DNA from: Ignavibacteriota bacterium
Lineage (GTDB): Bacteria; Bacteroidota; Ignavibacteria; UBA10030; UBA6906
Length of the DNA: 43,882 nt
NCBI GenBank assembly: GCA_003162635.1
Contig: PMNE01000014.1
Coordinates: 8,898-52,779 of the forward strand
Reading direction: 5' to 3'
Shown here: piece after piece, positions 18,756-29,613 of the stretch
Layout: every line of letters begins with the position of its first letter
Numbering within the stretch: position 1 is the first letter of the stretch
Made by a program: the position numbers and the translations under genes
The notes under the pieces: generated by a model
Database searches by the model: none
Told to the model about the DNA's origin: nothing
Seen by the model: only the letters and a program-made list of their open reading frames with translations

Positions 18756-21700
18756 TTATCCCGTTTTCTTCTTGACGATGGCTTTGACGCGGTCGATCTC
18801 CTTGCGTGCTGCCGCCTTGAACGACTCGTCGATTCCCGTCCGATCCACGATCTGCCGGTACATCGTCAGCGCCTGGTCGAATCGTCCCATTTTTTCGTAC
18901 GACTGTCCGGACATGTAGAGAGCGTTGGCCGTCCAGTCGATCTTTCCCTTCTTCGTCACAAGGTAGGGAACTTTCAGGAAGTCGAGGATCGCCTGCTGAT
19001 AGTCGCCTTTATTGTAATTCGCCTCCGCGATGTAATAACGGAGCTCTCCTTCCAGATCGCTACCTGCCTCGTCAAGGAGCGTCTGCAGTTGGAGGACCGC
19101 CTGATCGTAATACCCGAGGCGGTCGTAGAGAATCCCTATCTTGATCTTCTTGTCAAGGGCATCTTCGCTGTTGGGGTAGAGCTCGAGGTACTTGCGCGTC
19201 AGCGACAATGCTCCATCGAATGCGCCGGCGCCTTCGTACGTTTCGATCAGGTTGCTCATTGCCGATGGGAGGAGGTCGGGATCGGCGTTGGGGTCATCGA
19301 CGACCATCTTATAGTGTTTGATCGCTTCGTCCCACTTCTCCTTTCCGTATTGGAGGTTGCCCAGGGCAAGATGCGCGCGGGGGATGATCGGTGCATCGGG
19401 GTGCTTCTGGAGGAGAGTCTCAAGCTGCTGGATCGCCTCCGCGGGATGATCGGTTGCCTCAAGGGTCTTGGCAATCCAATACACGGATGCAGGCGCCGAT
19501 GGCGCATCGTCGAACTTGTCGGCCACGCGCTGGAAGGCTTTCATGGCCTCGCCGTACTCCTCACGGCGGAAATGGTACGAACCTTTCTCGAGTTCGAAGA
19601 GCGCCTGTTCGTTTTCGGTATCGCGGTACTTCTTTGCGAACCCGGCTGTGCCCCGTTCCGCACCCGCGGGGTCGTCGCTCCGGAACAACGCCACGATCGT
19701 CTGTGCATCATCGTAGCGCCGATCGGTGTCGCTCTGGGCTGCGGCGGAGAGCGCGGCGTACTGCCGGACGGCGTCGGCGTAATCGCCGTTGCCGAAGAGC
19801 AGGTCGGCAACTTCCCGAGAGACGGTGGTCCCCGGAGAAAGCGCCTCCGCCTCCCGGAAGAATGCTGTTGCAACATCGCGCTCCCCTTCGTTCTTCGCGA
19901 TCTCGCCGAGGGCTGCATAGGCCTCACCGGCCCGCTGCTTGTTGGCCCCGGATGCTGCGACCGCTGTGAGATATGTCCTGGCGTCCTTGATGTTGCCCGC
20001 GGCCTGGCAGGCCTTCCCGAGCGCAAGGAGAAGTGTGCCTTCCGGTGCCCCGTCGGTGAGGGGGTCCTGGAGAGATCGCTGGTAGAGCTCTGTGTAGACG
20101 GCAAGTGCCCCGGCGTTGTCGCCCGAAGCGGAGAGAGCTTCAGCAAGGGGCAGTGAGGCTTCGTGCGCTGCATGGGTCGTGGGGAACGACGCCAGCAATT
20201 GCCGGTAGAGAACGGCGGCCCTTGCAGGATCCTTTGCACGAACAAGCTCCGCGAGACGGGAAGTCGTTTCCGCCGCGTGCGCTCCCGCCGGATGGGCGAT
20301 CAGAGAGGCCTCGCCGACTGCTCGCGCACTGTCCTTCAACCCGAGTGCAAGGAGTGTCGTGAATCGGTGGAAACCCGCCTCTTCAGCGATGGAGGAGTCG
20401 CGCGTTGTCCGTTCCGACTCGGTGAACATCGCGAGTGCCGGGGCAAGACTGTCGGCCTTCAGCTCCAACGTCCCAAGAAGCAGGGTGACAGCGTCTCTCC
20501 GGGGAAATGCGGCAGAAGGCGCGAGAAGAGGGGCGGCAGCAGCGAAAGCGTCATGCAGGTTCGTTGCGCTGAGGCGGAGTATTGCGAGCGCCGCCTCCTC
20601 AGATCGGGGAGACACCGGCGCGGTGGCAAGGAACGACCTGTATGCCTGTATCGCTTCCGGCGCGGATCTCCCGTCTTTCCAACTCATATAGTCATAACAT
20701 TGCGCCTTGTGAAACATGGCATCGGCTGCCCGGGGGGCATCGAGGCCGGCCTCAAGCGCATCGCCAAACTGCACAGCAGCGGCGGCATAGTTCTTCAATT
20801 CGGTGAAATAAATCTCCCCGAGCCGGAAGGCGAGCCCCGCCCTGTCCTTTTGCGCAACCATGTCCCCGACAAGGAGAGCAAGCTTTTCGAGGCCCGCATC
20901 CTTGTCCTTTGCTTCGAACGTCTCAATGGTCCGTATGCGCTCGTCGGCTTTGCCACGATCATCCGATGAGGGGGAAACCGTTATCAGTGTGCGATAGACC
21001 TGCAGGGCATGGTCGAAATCCCGGAGACGCTCCGAGCAGCGGGCGGCGTTGAGGAGAGCTTCATCGGCGACCGTGGAAGAGGGGAAGCGCCCGGCAAGAG
21101 ATTCGTACGTGGCAATGGCCTTTCGTTCGTCTTTGATGTTCTGCGCGCAGATGTCGCCGATCCGAAGGAGCACCTCCGGCGCAGCAGGATCATCCGGGTA
21201 GGCCTCGACGAACGATTCATACTGCTGGACGGCAGAAGCGAAATTCGATTGTTCCTTCGCATTGCCCGCCAGGCGTATGCGCGCGCGCCGCCGCAGGATG
21301 TCCGGCGCATTTCCCGATAACAGACGGGTGCATGCGTCGTTCGACCGCCGAAAATCCTTCCCGTGCGCAGCAACCACGGCAAGTTTCCAGAGTGCGGTGG
21401 TGGTCCGATCGTCACGTGGTCCCGCAGCAATGCACTTCTCGTACGATGCCATGGCGCCGCTATTCTCTCCCATCGCGGCCTGCGCGTCTCCGTATCCCAT
21501 GAGGCCGTCACGGATGAGGGAAGAATCCTCCCCACTCTTCGCGCTCAATCCTTTCTTGAAATTCTCCAGCGCCTCCGGGTATCGGCCGCCTGCGGCGAGA
21601 ATCTTGCCCAGGTTCAGATACGCTCCCTGAAGGGCGGAACTGGATTTGTACGTGGCGATGATCTCCTGGTAGTTCGCCCGTGCCTGCGCCGTTCTCCCCT

Positions 21701-22388
21701 GCGCCTGGTAGATGCTCCCGAGCACAAGAAGAGCTCCGGCGCGTGCATCGGGGGATGGGTCTCCTTCGATGACGCGCTTCAATTCGTTCTGCGCCTGTAC
21801 GAGATTTCCATCTTCGAAGTAGAGCTTTCCGAGCTCTGTCCTTGCGCCGATGACGGCGCTGCTTGAGGGGTACTCCTGCAGGACGACGCGCAAGGTATTC
21901 CGTCCGCTCTCCCGGTCCCCCGCGAGAAGGAAGAACCTGCTTGCCCGAAGCAGGGCATCGGGGGCGATGGTACTCTTGGGGTGGAACACCTTGACCCTTT
22001 CAAAAGCCAGGGCTGCCTCGTGGGGGTTGCCGAGTGCCGCGTAACAGTCGCCGACATTCCACCAGGCATCCGGCGCCTTGGGATTCTCCTGAAATGTCAG
22101 GGCAAAATTCTGAAATGTCAGCCGCGCCTCTTCGTACTTCTTCAGCTTCATTTGGGCGAGGCCGAGCGTGAAGCGGGCGTCGATTCCTTGCGTGGTCGTA
22201 GGGAAGGAGGAAATGAACTGCCGGAGCTGTTCCGCGGCGAGATCGTAGAGTCCGTCATTATACAGGTTTACAGCGAGCTTGAAATCGGCGTTTTCTCTGG
22301 TATTCTGGCCAAATCCCGGGACGGCCAGAACAAGAACACAGACGAATGCCTGGGCAAGAATTGCGAGGGGTCGCATCTTTTTCATCAA
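18756..22388 (-). CDS. large tetratricopeptide-repeat protein with signal peptide (1210 aa)
   Basis: Signal peptide AILAQAFVCVLVLAVPGFGQ; repeated TPR-like units (e.g. NLYNDGLYDLAAEQLRQFISSFPTT, AQMKLKKYEEARLTFQNFA). Confidence 0.88.
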   Translation of the reverse strand: MMKKMRPLAILAQAFVCVLVLAVPGFGQNTRENADFKLAVNLYNDGLYDLAAEQLRQFISSFPTTTQGIDARFTLGLAQMKLKKYEEARLTFQNFALTFQENPKAPDAWWNVGDCYAALGNPHEAALAFERVKVFHPKSTIAPDALLRASRFFLLAGDRESGRNTLRVVLQEYPSSSAVIGARTELGKLYFEDGNLVQAQNELKRVIEGDPSPDARAGALLVLGSIYQAQGRTAQARANYQEIIATYKSSSALQGAYLNLGKILAAGGRYPEALENFKKGLSAKSGEDSSLIRDGLMGYGDAQAAMGENSGAMASYEKCIAAGPRDDRTTTALWKLAVVAAHGKDFRRSNDACTRLLSGNAPDILRRRARIRLAGNAKEQSNFASAVQQYESFVEAYPDDPAAPEVLLRIGDICAQNIKDERKAIATYESLAGRFPSSTVADEALLNAARCSERLRDFDHALQVYRTLITVSPSSDDRGKADERIRTIETFEAKDKDAGLEKLALLVGDMVAQKDRAGLAFRLGEIYFTELKNYAAAAVQFGDALEAGLDAPRAADAMFHKAQCYDYMSWKDGRSAPEAIQAYRSFLATAPVSPRSEEAALAILRLSATNLHDAFAAAAPLLAPSAAFPRRDAVTLLLGTLELKADSLAPALAMFTESERTTRDSSIAEEAGFHRFTTLLALGLKDSARAVGEASLIAHPAGAHAAETTSRLAELVRAKDPARAAVLYRQLLASFPTTHAAHEASLPLAEALSASGDNAGALAVYTELYQRSLQDPLTDGAPEGTLLLALGKACQAAGNIKDARTYLTAVAASGANKQRAGEAYAALGEIAKNEGERDVATAFFREAEALSPGTTVSREVADLLFGNGDYADAVRQYAALSAAAQSDTDRRYDDAQTIVALFRSDDPAGAERGTAGFAKKYRDTENEQALFELEKGSYHFRREEYGEAMKAFQRVADKFDDAPSAPASVYWIAKTLEATDHPAEAIQQLETLLQKHPDAPIIPRAHLALGNLQYGKEKWDEAIKHYKMVVDDPNADPDLLPSAMSNLIETYEGAGAFDGALSLTRKYLELYPNSEDALDKKIKIGILYDRLGYYDQAVLQLQTLLDEAGSDLEGELRYYIAEANYNKGDYQQAILDFLKVPYLVTKKGKIDWTANALYMSGQSYEKMGRFDQALTMYRQIVDRTGIDESFKAAARKEIDRVKAIVKKKTG

Positions 22389-23533
22389 CGAAAACTACGA
22401 CTTATTTCCCTGTCCCGCAACCCGCGAAGGCGCTCCAGATCCATCCTCTCTTTCCGTTCTTTCCAGCTCTCCAGGATCCGCCCATCGTGGATGTTCAAGC
22501 CTGGAATCGACTTCTTCCCCATGTGAACGACGAGGTCGGGGTTCAGGATGTTCAAGCTGACGATCATGAAGGCGAGCATCACCATCTCTTTGCCTGACGC
22601 AACCCGGTCAAGTGCGAGAAGGAGGAAGGGAATGAGCGGGAGGAGGTAGGCGCGGTCGAGCGGGAGGAGAAAGAACTGGAGGAGGGCGACAGGGATTGCC
22701 ACGGATGCAGCAACGAGAATGGGATCCCGTTGACGAAGGCGATCCGCAACAACAGTCTTTCGCCGAATCAGGATGAAGCCGCCGGTCATGAATGCCCCGG
22801 GGCCAAGAGCGTACACCAGCCGGTACGAGAAATCGATGATCCGGTCCCCAAATGCCGGATGGACGTCGCTCATTTGGATGCTCGTTGCGATCAACCAGTC
22901 GATGGGTCCGCCAGAGGTGATCAGAACAGGAAGAAAGGCCGTGAGGAATGTCACCGCTGTCGTGACGGCAAAGACGAATAACGGTCGCTTCGACGTCCCT
23001 TGCGTCCACAGAATTGCCATCAACGGAAGCGCCATCGAAAGATTGGACGGACGAAACCCTGCCGCGCACCCGGCAAGCACCCCGGCAACGAGTGCCCGCT
23101 TCCGGAGGGCGGCATCAACGGCTGCAACGACGCACAGGAGCGACCAGAGATAGTCCATCGTCACGGAAGCGTTGGGAAGAACCAGCGGGGCAAGAGCAAG
23201 AGAAAAGAAAAGCCAACGGGGATGTCGTCCTTCGCGCACGGCAATCCGGCGCCACACGAGAGCGAGCGCGACGGTGATCAGGAGCGTCCCTGCATTGGAC
23301 GCCACACAGCCGCCCATGCCCACCAGAGGTGCGTTCAGGAGTTCGTGCAGGGGGTAACCCGGAAGTCGTGAGGATGTGTACCTTCCGCTCTCCCAGATGG
23401 ATTGCGAGCTCCGTGCCACGCTCCAGGCGTCCGGATCTCCGCCATAACCCCAGGAGAGGACCGGAACACTTATCGCAAGCAGGAGAACAAGTGCAATGAG
23501 GAGTTCAGCGAGAAGGGGATGTTTGGTGAACAT
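22385..23533 (-). CDS. polytopic membrane protein, mannosyltransferase/GT-C-like
   Basis: Start at MFTKHPLLAELL; YGGDPDAWSVARSSQSIWESGRYTSSRLPGYPLHELLNAP is the GT-C-like first loop; about 10 TM segments. Confidence 0.6.
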   Translation of the reverse strand: MFTKHPLLAELLIALVLLLAISVPVLSWGYGGDPDAWSVARSSQSIWESGRYTSSRLPGYPLHELLNAPLVGMGGCVASNAGTLLITVALALVWRRIAVREGRHPRWLFFSLALAPLVLPNASVTMDYLWSLLCVVAAVDAALRKRALVAGVLAGCAAGFRPSNLSMALPLMAILWTQGTSKRPLFVFAVTTAVTFLTAFLPVLITSGGPIDWLIATSIQMSDVHPAFGDRIIDFSYRLVYALGPGAFMTGGFILIRRKTVVADRLRQRDPILVAASVAIPVALLQFFLLPLDRAYLLPLIPFLLLALDRVASGKEMVMLAFMIVSLNILNPDLVVHMGKKSIPGLNIHDGRILESWKERKERMDLERLRGLRDREISRSFR

Positions 23534-23687
23534 GGCATGGAATATCGGAAATTTGTCTGACGCGGGCAAGAGTGGCGGCGAATCTGGAAGGCATTTGTCG
23601 ATCAGGCGAGGGGAAGTCCGGCCTCCCGCCGTTGGATGATCGGGTCGGCCCATCCCCTCTTTTTCGGGGCGGCGGTCAGGCGATCCC

Positions 23688-25217
23688 TCAGGAATGGATT
23701 TTTCTCAGAACGACATATTCCTTTTCTTTCTCCTCAATCCGGAAATGTTGTCCCGAGAGACGGAAGCGGGCGACACTTTCATAGTGGTCCCGAAACCAGG
23801 CGCGTTGGTCCCCGTTCACAAAGAGGGGATCCTCCGTTCCCTCACTTCTGTTCCGTTCAAGTGCTGCAGCGTACTGAACGATGTAGTCGGGGTCGAGCGC
23901 TTGGAGTGCCGCGACATACCAGCCGGCGCCGGCGCGTCGATAGGGGACAATGCGCGGCGTGACCAGCCCGATCTCATCCATGATCTTCCTGTCAGGGCCC
24001 GCATAGTATCCGATATAGCCGATGGGTTCGAGGAGGATACTCGCCCCGGATTCGGTGTGCTCCTTCAACCAGACGCCGATTCCCTTGCGCAATCCGTTTT
24101 CCACCTCCTGCACGTCGCGGGATCGTTGCATCCGTCCCCCGAGCGCAAGAATATTGATGGAAACAAAGAGGAGGAACGCTCCGGTGAGAAGCAGAGAGGA
24201 CATGCGCGGCTGCCGCTCCTTGAGTCTTGCGAGCGCCCACCCTGTTGCCGCTGCAACGCATATCGATGAAATGAAAACGGCGGGGACGATGTACCAGGCA
24301 AAGATCAGCGTTCCCGACATCATGTAGGCGACAGTATACATGAGGAAGAACACAGCGATGGGAAGGAATATCCCCCGCCGGATGACGAGGATCAGCAGAC
24401 TGCCCAGCACGACGAGAGTCCAGAGACTCTTCACGATGAGCTTGGACACTCCGGTCTCCCCCAAAGGAGTGAAGACGTTGAGAAACGGCGGTGCCGAAGT
24501 CGCCACCCCGAGATGATACACCGCTCTCTTTGCTTCGAAGCTCTGTGGTAGAACCGTGCCGAACGTTGCTGCAGCAAAAACGATCCAGGGAAGACAAAGA
24601 AGAACCATAATCCCGGTCTGTCGGGCCGTCCATCGCCAGTCGTGGAAGAGCGACCAAAGGAGCATGATTCCCGCAAAGAGAATGCCGTCGATTCTTGTCA
24701 GGAGCGTCAATGCCAACCCGAGCGCGAACGCGCTGTTCCGTCGCTGCAGTCCCAGCAGTGCAATGGACATGGAGAGGAGAAGGAGGGGCGTCTCCATTCC
24801 CGACACGCAGATGCGCACGATCCAGGGTGACGTTGCGAAGATACCGGCGAAGAGGAGCGGTGCGAAGCTATTGTCTTTCCGGAGGAGGAGGAGGAGAAGA
24901 AGGAGTGTACCAACATCGCAGGCGATGCCGATCACCTTTGCCGCTTGCGCCAGGTCGGTGACGCCGGCCGTCCGCGCCGAGGCCAGAAGGAGCGTCCAGA
25001 GGGGAGTCGTCGTGCCGAGTACATACTCCCCCGTGTTGTAGGTGAATCCCCTCCCGTCGGCGATGTTCTCGGCATACCGGAGCGTGATCAGGGAATCTTC
25101 CAGGGTCTCGCCTGCGCTTTGCCAGAACCAAACGCGGATGGCGATTGTCGTCGCAGCAAGAAGCGCTGCAACGGCGATCATGCCCCACGAGGACGGCAGG
25201 CGGATTGCCTTCATCAT
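23688..25217 (-). CDS. polytopic membrane protein, glycosyltransferase (GT39/arabinosyltransferase-like)
   Basis: WQSAGETLEDSLITLRYAENIADGRGFTYNTGEYVLGTTTPLWTLLL is typical of GT-C family membrane glycosyltransferases. Confidence 0.65.
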   Translation of the reverse strand: MMKAIRLPSSWGMIAVAALLAATTIAIRVWFWQSAGETLEDSLITLRYAENIADGRGFTYNTGEYVLGTTTPLWTLLLASARTAGVTDLAQAAKVIGIACDVGTLLLLLLLLRKDNSFAPLLFAGIFATSPWIVRICVSGMETPLLLLSMSIALLGLQRRNSAFALGLALTLLTRIDGILFAGIMLLWSLFHDWRWTARQTGIMVLLCLPWIVFAAATFGTVLPQSFEAKRAVYHLGVATSAPPFLNVFTPLGETGVSKLIVKSLWTLVVLGSLLILVIRRGIFLPIAVFFLMYTVAYMMSGTLIFAWYIVPAVFISSICVAAATGWALARLKERQPRMSSLLLTGAFLLFVSINILALGGRMQRSRDVQEVENGLRKGIGVWLKEHTESGASILLEPIGYIGYYAGPDRKIMDEIGLVTPRIVPYRRAGAGWYVAALQALDPDYIVQYAAALERNRSEGTEDPLFVNGDQRAWFRDHYESVARFRLSGQHFRIEEKEKEYVVLRKIHS

Positions 25218-25263
25218 TCGCAGCCACGGTGCGGTACGGCCGGACCCGGAAGCAATGCGTGGC

Positions 25264-26025
25264 TCATGCAAGCTTGGCCCTGAGATATTCTCTGTTCAAA
25301 CGCGCGATGTGGGAAACGGAGATCTGTTTGGGACATTCCGCCTCGCAGGCGTAGGTGTTGGAGCATGCGCCGAAACCTTCGGCGTCCATCTGTGCGAGCA
25401 TGGCTTCGACGCGCGCCTTCCGCTCCGCCTGTCCCTGCGGCAGCAGGGCAAGTTGCGACACTTTGGCGGCGACAAACAACATTGCCGATCCATTCTTGCA
25501 GGCGGCAACGCAGGCGCCGCAGCCGATGCAGGCGGCTGCATCCATTGCCTCTTCGGCCGTTTCCTTCGCGATGAGGATGGTATTGGCGTCGGGGGCGCCG
25601 CCGGTGTGGACAGAGACGAATCCTCCTGCAGCCATAATGCGGTCGAAAGCCGAACGGTCGACCACGAGATCCTTGATGATAGGAAACGGTTTTGCCCGCC
25701 ACGGTTCGACGGTGATGCTCTCGCCGTCATGGAAAGTTCTCATGTGAAGCTGGCAGGCCGTGACGCCCTTCAATGGACCGTGTGCGCGCCCGTTGATATA
25801 GAGCGAGCACGTACCGCAGATCCCTTCCCGGCAGTCATGGTCGAATGCGATGGCATCATCCCCTTTGCGGACGAGTTCGAGATTCAACAGGTCGAGCATT
25901 TCGAGGAACGACATGTCGGGAGAAACGTCGGACAGGACATAGTCGACGAACCGCCCTTCGGAATCGCTGTCACGTTGCCGCCAGACCTTCAGCGAGATGG
26001 TCATTGTTCCTGACATTGGTGTCAC
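25264..26025 (-). CDS. sdhB: succinate dehydrogenase/fumarate reductase iron-sulfur subunit
   Basis: [52 protein letters not shown]. Confidence 0.95.
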   Translation of the reverse strand: MTPMSGTMTISLKVWRQRDSDSEGRFVDYVLSDVSPDMSFLEMLDLLNLELVRKGDDAIAFDHDCREGICGTCSLYINGRAHGPLKGVTACQLHMRTFHDGESITVEPWRAKPFPIIKDLVVDRSAFDRIMAAGGFVSVHTGGAPDANTILIAKETAEEAMDAAACIGCGACVAACKNGSAMLFVAAKVSQLALLPQGQAERKARVEAMLAQMDAEGFGACSNTYACEAECPKQISVSHIARLNREYLRAKLA

Positions 26026-26028
26026 TCC

Positions 26029-27942
26029 TCACTTGTAGCTGCGTTGACTCGGTTTTACGTATTCGAACGCCAACGGCTCCTTGTGGAGCTTGGGTTTTGC
26101 CCCGGTGCCCGCATATTCCCACGCGGCGACATAGGAGAACTTTGCGTCGTTCCGTTTGGCCTCTCCCTCCGGCGTCTGGCTCTCCTCGCGAAAGTGCCCG
26201 CCGCACGATTCATTTCTGTGCAGGGCATCACGGACCATCAGCTCTCCCAATTCGAGGAAATCGACAACCCGGTGAGCCTTCTCCAGTTCCTGGTTGAACC
26301 CGTCAGGCGTTCCCGTGATCTTCACGTCCTTCCAGAACCGCTCGCGAAGCGCAGGGATGAGCTTCAGCGCCTCTTCAAGCCCGGCCTTGTTTCTCGTCAT
26401 CCCGCAGTGCTCCCACAGAATCTTCCCAAGTTCTTTGTGCAATACGTCGACGGGGGTGCTCCCTTGCACATCCATCAGCTTCTGCGTCAGTGCGGCAATT
26501 CCCGCTTCGGCTTTCTGCACGGCCGGATGCGACTCCTCGATTTTGGGGAATGACGTGGATGCGAGATAATCGCCGATCGTGTATGGGATGATGAAGTATC
26601 CATCGGCGAGTCCCTGCATCAGCGCGCTTGCACCAAGCCGGTTCGCGCCGTGGTCGGAGAAGTTTGCCTCACCGAGAACAAAGAGACCCGGGATCGTGCT
26701 CATGAGGTTGTAGTCAACCCACAGGCCTCCCATGGTGTAATGGACGGCAGGGTATATGCGCATGGGCGTTCCATACCCGTCCTCTCCGGTGATCTGTTTG
26801 TACATGTCGAAGAGGTTTCCGTATTTCTCCTCCACCCATGCCTTGCCATGGCGTTCGATGGTATCGGCAAAATCGAGATAGACCGCCAGACGGGTCGATC
26901 CCACTCCGTGGCCCTTGTCGCACATTTCCTTCGCACGGCGCGAGGCAACATCGCGCGGGACAAGGTTGCCGAACGAAGGGTACAACCGCTCAAGGTAATA
27001 GTCCCGTTCATCTTCGGGAATACTGTTTGGTGCCCGGTCGTCTCCTTTTTTCTTCGGCACCCAGATGCGCCCGTCGTTGCGCAGGCTCTCGCTCATTAAT
27101 GTGAGTTTCGACTGATGCCCGCTGGACACCGGAATACATGTGGGATGGATCTGTGTGAAGCAGGGGTTGGCGAAGAGTGCCCCCCGTTTGTGTGCGCGCC
27201 ACGTTGCCGTCGCGTTGCACATCATCGCGTTGGTGGAAAGGAAGAATGCGTTGCTGTACCCTCCCGTGGCAAGGAGTACGGCATCGCCGAGGAACGATTC
27301 AAGAGTTCCTGTCGTGAGATTGCGCGCTACGACGCCGCGGGCACGGCCCTCAACGACCACGAGATCGAGCATCTCCCGGCGCTCGAAGAACCGTACCGCA
27401 CCCGTCCCCATTTGCCGGATGAGGGCGGAATAGGCGCCGAGAAGGAGCTGCTGCCCCGTTTGGCCCCGTGCATAGAAAGTCCGCGACACCTGTGCCCCTC
27501 CAAAGGAGCGGTTGTCCAGCATTCCGCCATACTCCCGGGCGAAAGGGACCCCTTGCGCCACGCATTGATCGATGATTGCGCCGCTGACCTGGGCAAGCCG
27601 GTACACGTTTGCCTCGCGGGACCGGTAATCGCCTCCCTTGACCGTGTCGTAGAAAAGCCGGAAAACACTGTCCCCGTCGTTCGGGTAGTTTTTCGGTGCA
27701 TTGATTCCTCCCTGTGCCGCGATGCTGTGGGCGCGGCGGGGCGATTCATGATAGGAGAGGGTGGTCACCTGGTAGCCAAGCTCCGCAAGGGAAGCGGCGG
27801 CCGATGCGCCCGCGAGCCCCGTCCCGACCACAATCACGTGGTACTTCCGTTTGTTTGCAGGGTTCACCAGTTTCATGTGGAAACGGTGATTATCCCATTT
27901 CTTTTCAATGGGTCCGTCAGGGATTTTGGAGTCGAGAATCAT
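26029..27942 (-). CDS. sdhA: succinate dehydrogenase/fumarate reductase flavoprotein subunit
   Basis: [107 protein letters not shown]. Confidence 0.95.
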   Translation of the reverse strand: MILDSKIPDGPIEKKWDNHRFHMKLVNPANKRKYHVIVVGTGLAGASAAASLAELGYQVTTLSYHESPRRAHSIAAQGGINAPKNYPNDGDSVFRLFYDTVKGGDYRSREANVYRLAQVSGAIIDQCVAQGVPFAREYGGMLDNRSFGGAQVSRTFYARGQTGQQLLLGAYSALIRQMGTGAVRFFERREMLDLVVVEGRARGVVARNLTTGTLESFLGDAVLLATGGYSNAFFLSTNAMMCNATATWRAHKRGALFANPCFTQIHPTCIPVSSGHQSKLTLMSESLRNDGRIWVPKKKGDDRAPNSIPEDERDYYLERLYPSFGNLVPRDVASRRAKEMCDKGHGVGSTRLAVYLDFADTIERHGKAWVEEKYGNLFDMYKQITGEDGYGTPMRIYPAVHYTMGGLWVDYNLMSTIPGLFVLGEANFSDHGANRLGASALMQGLADGYFIIPYTIGDYLASTSFPKIEESHPAVQKAEAGIAALTQKLMDVQGSTPVDVLHKELGKILWEHCGMTRNKAGLEEALKLIPALRERFWKDVKITGTPDGFNQELEKAHRVVDFLELGELMVRDALHRNESCGGHFREESQTPEGEAKRNDAKFSYVAAWEYAGTGAKPKLHKEPLAFEYVKPSQRSYK

Positions 27943-27960
27943 GGTGGGGATTCCCCTCAG

Positions 27961-28614
27961 TTAAGAGAGCCAGAGGAAATAGAGCGGAATGGCCGCGAAG
28001 CAGACCGGGATGAGAAGCCAGAAGATCACGCTGACCGCATCGATCAGATTTTCGTACCGGGTGTTTCGCAGTCCCAGCGTCTGGAACGCAGATGCGAATC
28101 CGTGCTTCAGATGATAACCGAGGAATCCGAGGGCCGCGATGTAAAAGGCATCGTACCAGGGATTGCGGAACGCATCGCGGACCATATGGAACATGGTCGC
28201 CCCCGTCGGGAAGAACCGGGACGTGACAAAGAAGGTATTGACATGGACAACGAGAAAGACGAAGACAAACGCGCCGGTGATGAACGCCACCCGCGACGCG
28301 AGGGTGCTGGTCTCTCCTGGCTTGGTCACCGCATAGCGGACGGGACGCGCGCGCCTGTTTGCCACCCAGAGAACTGTCCCCACGAACGCATGGAGGAGAA
28401 ATCCGGCAAAGAGCACGATCTCCAGGGGGCGGATGAGGGGGTATGTCGCCATGAACTCGGCATACGTGTCAAACGTCGCTCCGCCATCGCGCCCGAAGAG
28501 GAACAGGTTGATGGTGAGATGCAGCAGCAGGAAACTGCACAGGAAGAAGCCCGAAAGAGCCATCAGCAGCTTCTGCCCGACAGAGGAGGTGATCAGCGAG
28601 GTTTCTTTACCCAT
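27961..28614 (-). CDS. sdhC: succinate dehydrogenase cytochrome b subunit (type B-like, single membrane subunit)
   Basis: SVGQKLLMALSGFFLCSFLLLHLTINLFLF; five-TM layout; gene order with sdhA and sdhB. Confidence 0.88.
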   Translation of the reverse strand: MGKETSLITSSVGQKLLMALSGFFLCSFLLLHLTINLFLFGRDGGATFDTYAEFMATYPLIRPLEIVLFAGFLLHAFVGTVLWVANRRARPVRYAVTKPGETSTLASRVAFITGAFVFVFLVVHVNTFFVTSRFFPTGATMFHMVRDAFRNPWYDAFYIAALGFLGYHLKHGFASAFQTLGLRNTRYENLIDAVSVIFWLLIPVCFAAIPLYFLWLS

Positions 28615-28665
28615 GGTGTATTTCCAGTGACGTACCGGAGGATTTCTTCGGACATGGTGGGCACA

Positions 28666-28694
28666 AATTTACGAAAGAATGAGGTGTGGTGCAA
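28666..28694 (-). promoter_or_regulatory. candidate sigma70-type promoter of the sdhCAB operon
   Basis: Minus strand TTGCAC-17 bp-TAAATT located just upstream of sdhC. Confidence 0.5.
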
Positions 28695-28725
28695 TGGCTC
28701 CGTTGCTGACTGCAGAAAGGATTGC

Positions 28726-29604
28726 TCAGTGTGCCGCCACGGGCCGGACGAAACGGACGACGGAGATGATGCTTCCGGCAAATCCCAGAAGGATCCCTGC
28801 GCACACCAGACCGCCGTAGAACGCCGGAGCCATGCGGAGGTACGGAGCGAACTCAGCGGAGACGAGCCGGGCACCGTACCCCAAAAGGCCGGCGAGGAGA
28901 GCGGCGGCGAGAAGGCCGCCGCACAAACCCTGCACCGACCCCTCGAGCAGGAAGGGAAGCCGTATGAATCCCCTCGTTGCACCCACCAGTTCCATGGTCT
29001 GGATGAGCGATTGTTTCGCGCGGATTGCCAGGCGGATGGTGTTGGAGACGAGAAAGATGGCCGAGAGACTGATAATGAGTCCCAGTGTCAGCATGACTTT
29101 GTTTAATCCTGCTGCCCGTTTGTCGATGAGTTCCAGAAGTGCTTTCCGGTACACGACGCTCTCGATCCCCCGCATGGCGACGAGTCGGTCGTAGACTTCC
29201 TGCGTTCCCGTCGATGTACGGTACTGAGGGGTGAGGGTGATTTTCAACGAGGGGGGGAGGGGGTTGAAGTCAAGGACCGTTGTGATATCTTCCCCAAATT
29301 CCTGCTTGAAAATGCGGACTGCATCGTCCTTCGAGATGAACAGAACATTCTCCACGCCGCGCAAGGAAGAGACAGCAGTGACGAGCGAATCGATCTCTCC
29401 TTCCGTCGCGGGTTCCACAAGGAATGCCTCCATCTCAAGCCGGGCGCGCAGGGCATCCACCAGCCGTCCTGCATTGACGGTGATTGCCACGAATGAGCCC
29501 AGCAAAAGCAGGGAGATGCACACCGTGATGATCGAAAGGAGAGAAGAGATCTTTGCCCGGCGGAATCCGGAGAAACTCTCGCGCAACGTATAGGAGATGC
29601 TCAT
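28726..29604 (-). CDS. ftsX: cell division protein FtsX
   Basis: MSISYTLRESFSGFRRAKISSLLSIITVCISLLLLGSFVAITVNAGRLVDALRARLEMEAFL; FtsX extracellular domain and C-terminal TM bundle. Confidence 0.88.
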   Translation of the reverse strand: MSISYTLRESFSGFRRAKISSLLSIITVCISLLLLGSFVAITVNAGRLVDALRARLEMEAFLVEPATEGEIDSLVTAVSSLRGVENVLFISKDDAVRIFKQEFGEDITTVLDFNPLPPSLKITLTPQYRTSTGTQEVYDRLVAMRGIESVVYRKALLELIDKRAAGLNKVMLTLGLIISLSAIFLVSNTIRLAIRAKQSLIQTMELVGATRGFIRLPFLLEGSVQGLCGGLLAAALLAGLLGYGARLVSAEFAPYLRMAPAFYGGLVCAGILLGFAGSIISVVRFVRPVAAH

Positions 29605-29613
29605 AAGGTCGGA

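Noticed and set aside
17434-20156. Plus-strand ORFs of 494 and 471 aa opposite the 440-aa and TPR genes
   Set aside because: Antisense shadows; the minus frames form a tight operon with ATGA and 2-bp junctions and protein-like composition.
24870-24910. GGAGGAGGAGGAGGAGAAGAAGG microsatellite-like run as a phase-variation tract
   Set aside because: It encodes a Leu run inside a TM helix of the membrane glycosyltransferase; trinucleotide changes would not shift the frame.
27115-29106. 663-aa plus-strand ORF across sdhA, sdhC and ftsX
   Set aside because: Shadow ORF antisense to three clearly recognised genes; low-complexity, R/E/G-rich sequence typical of antisense frames in GC-rich DNA.
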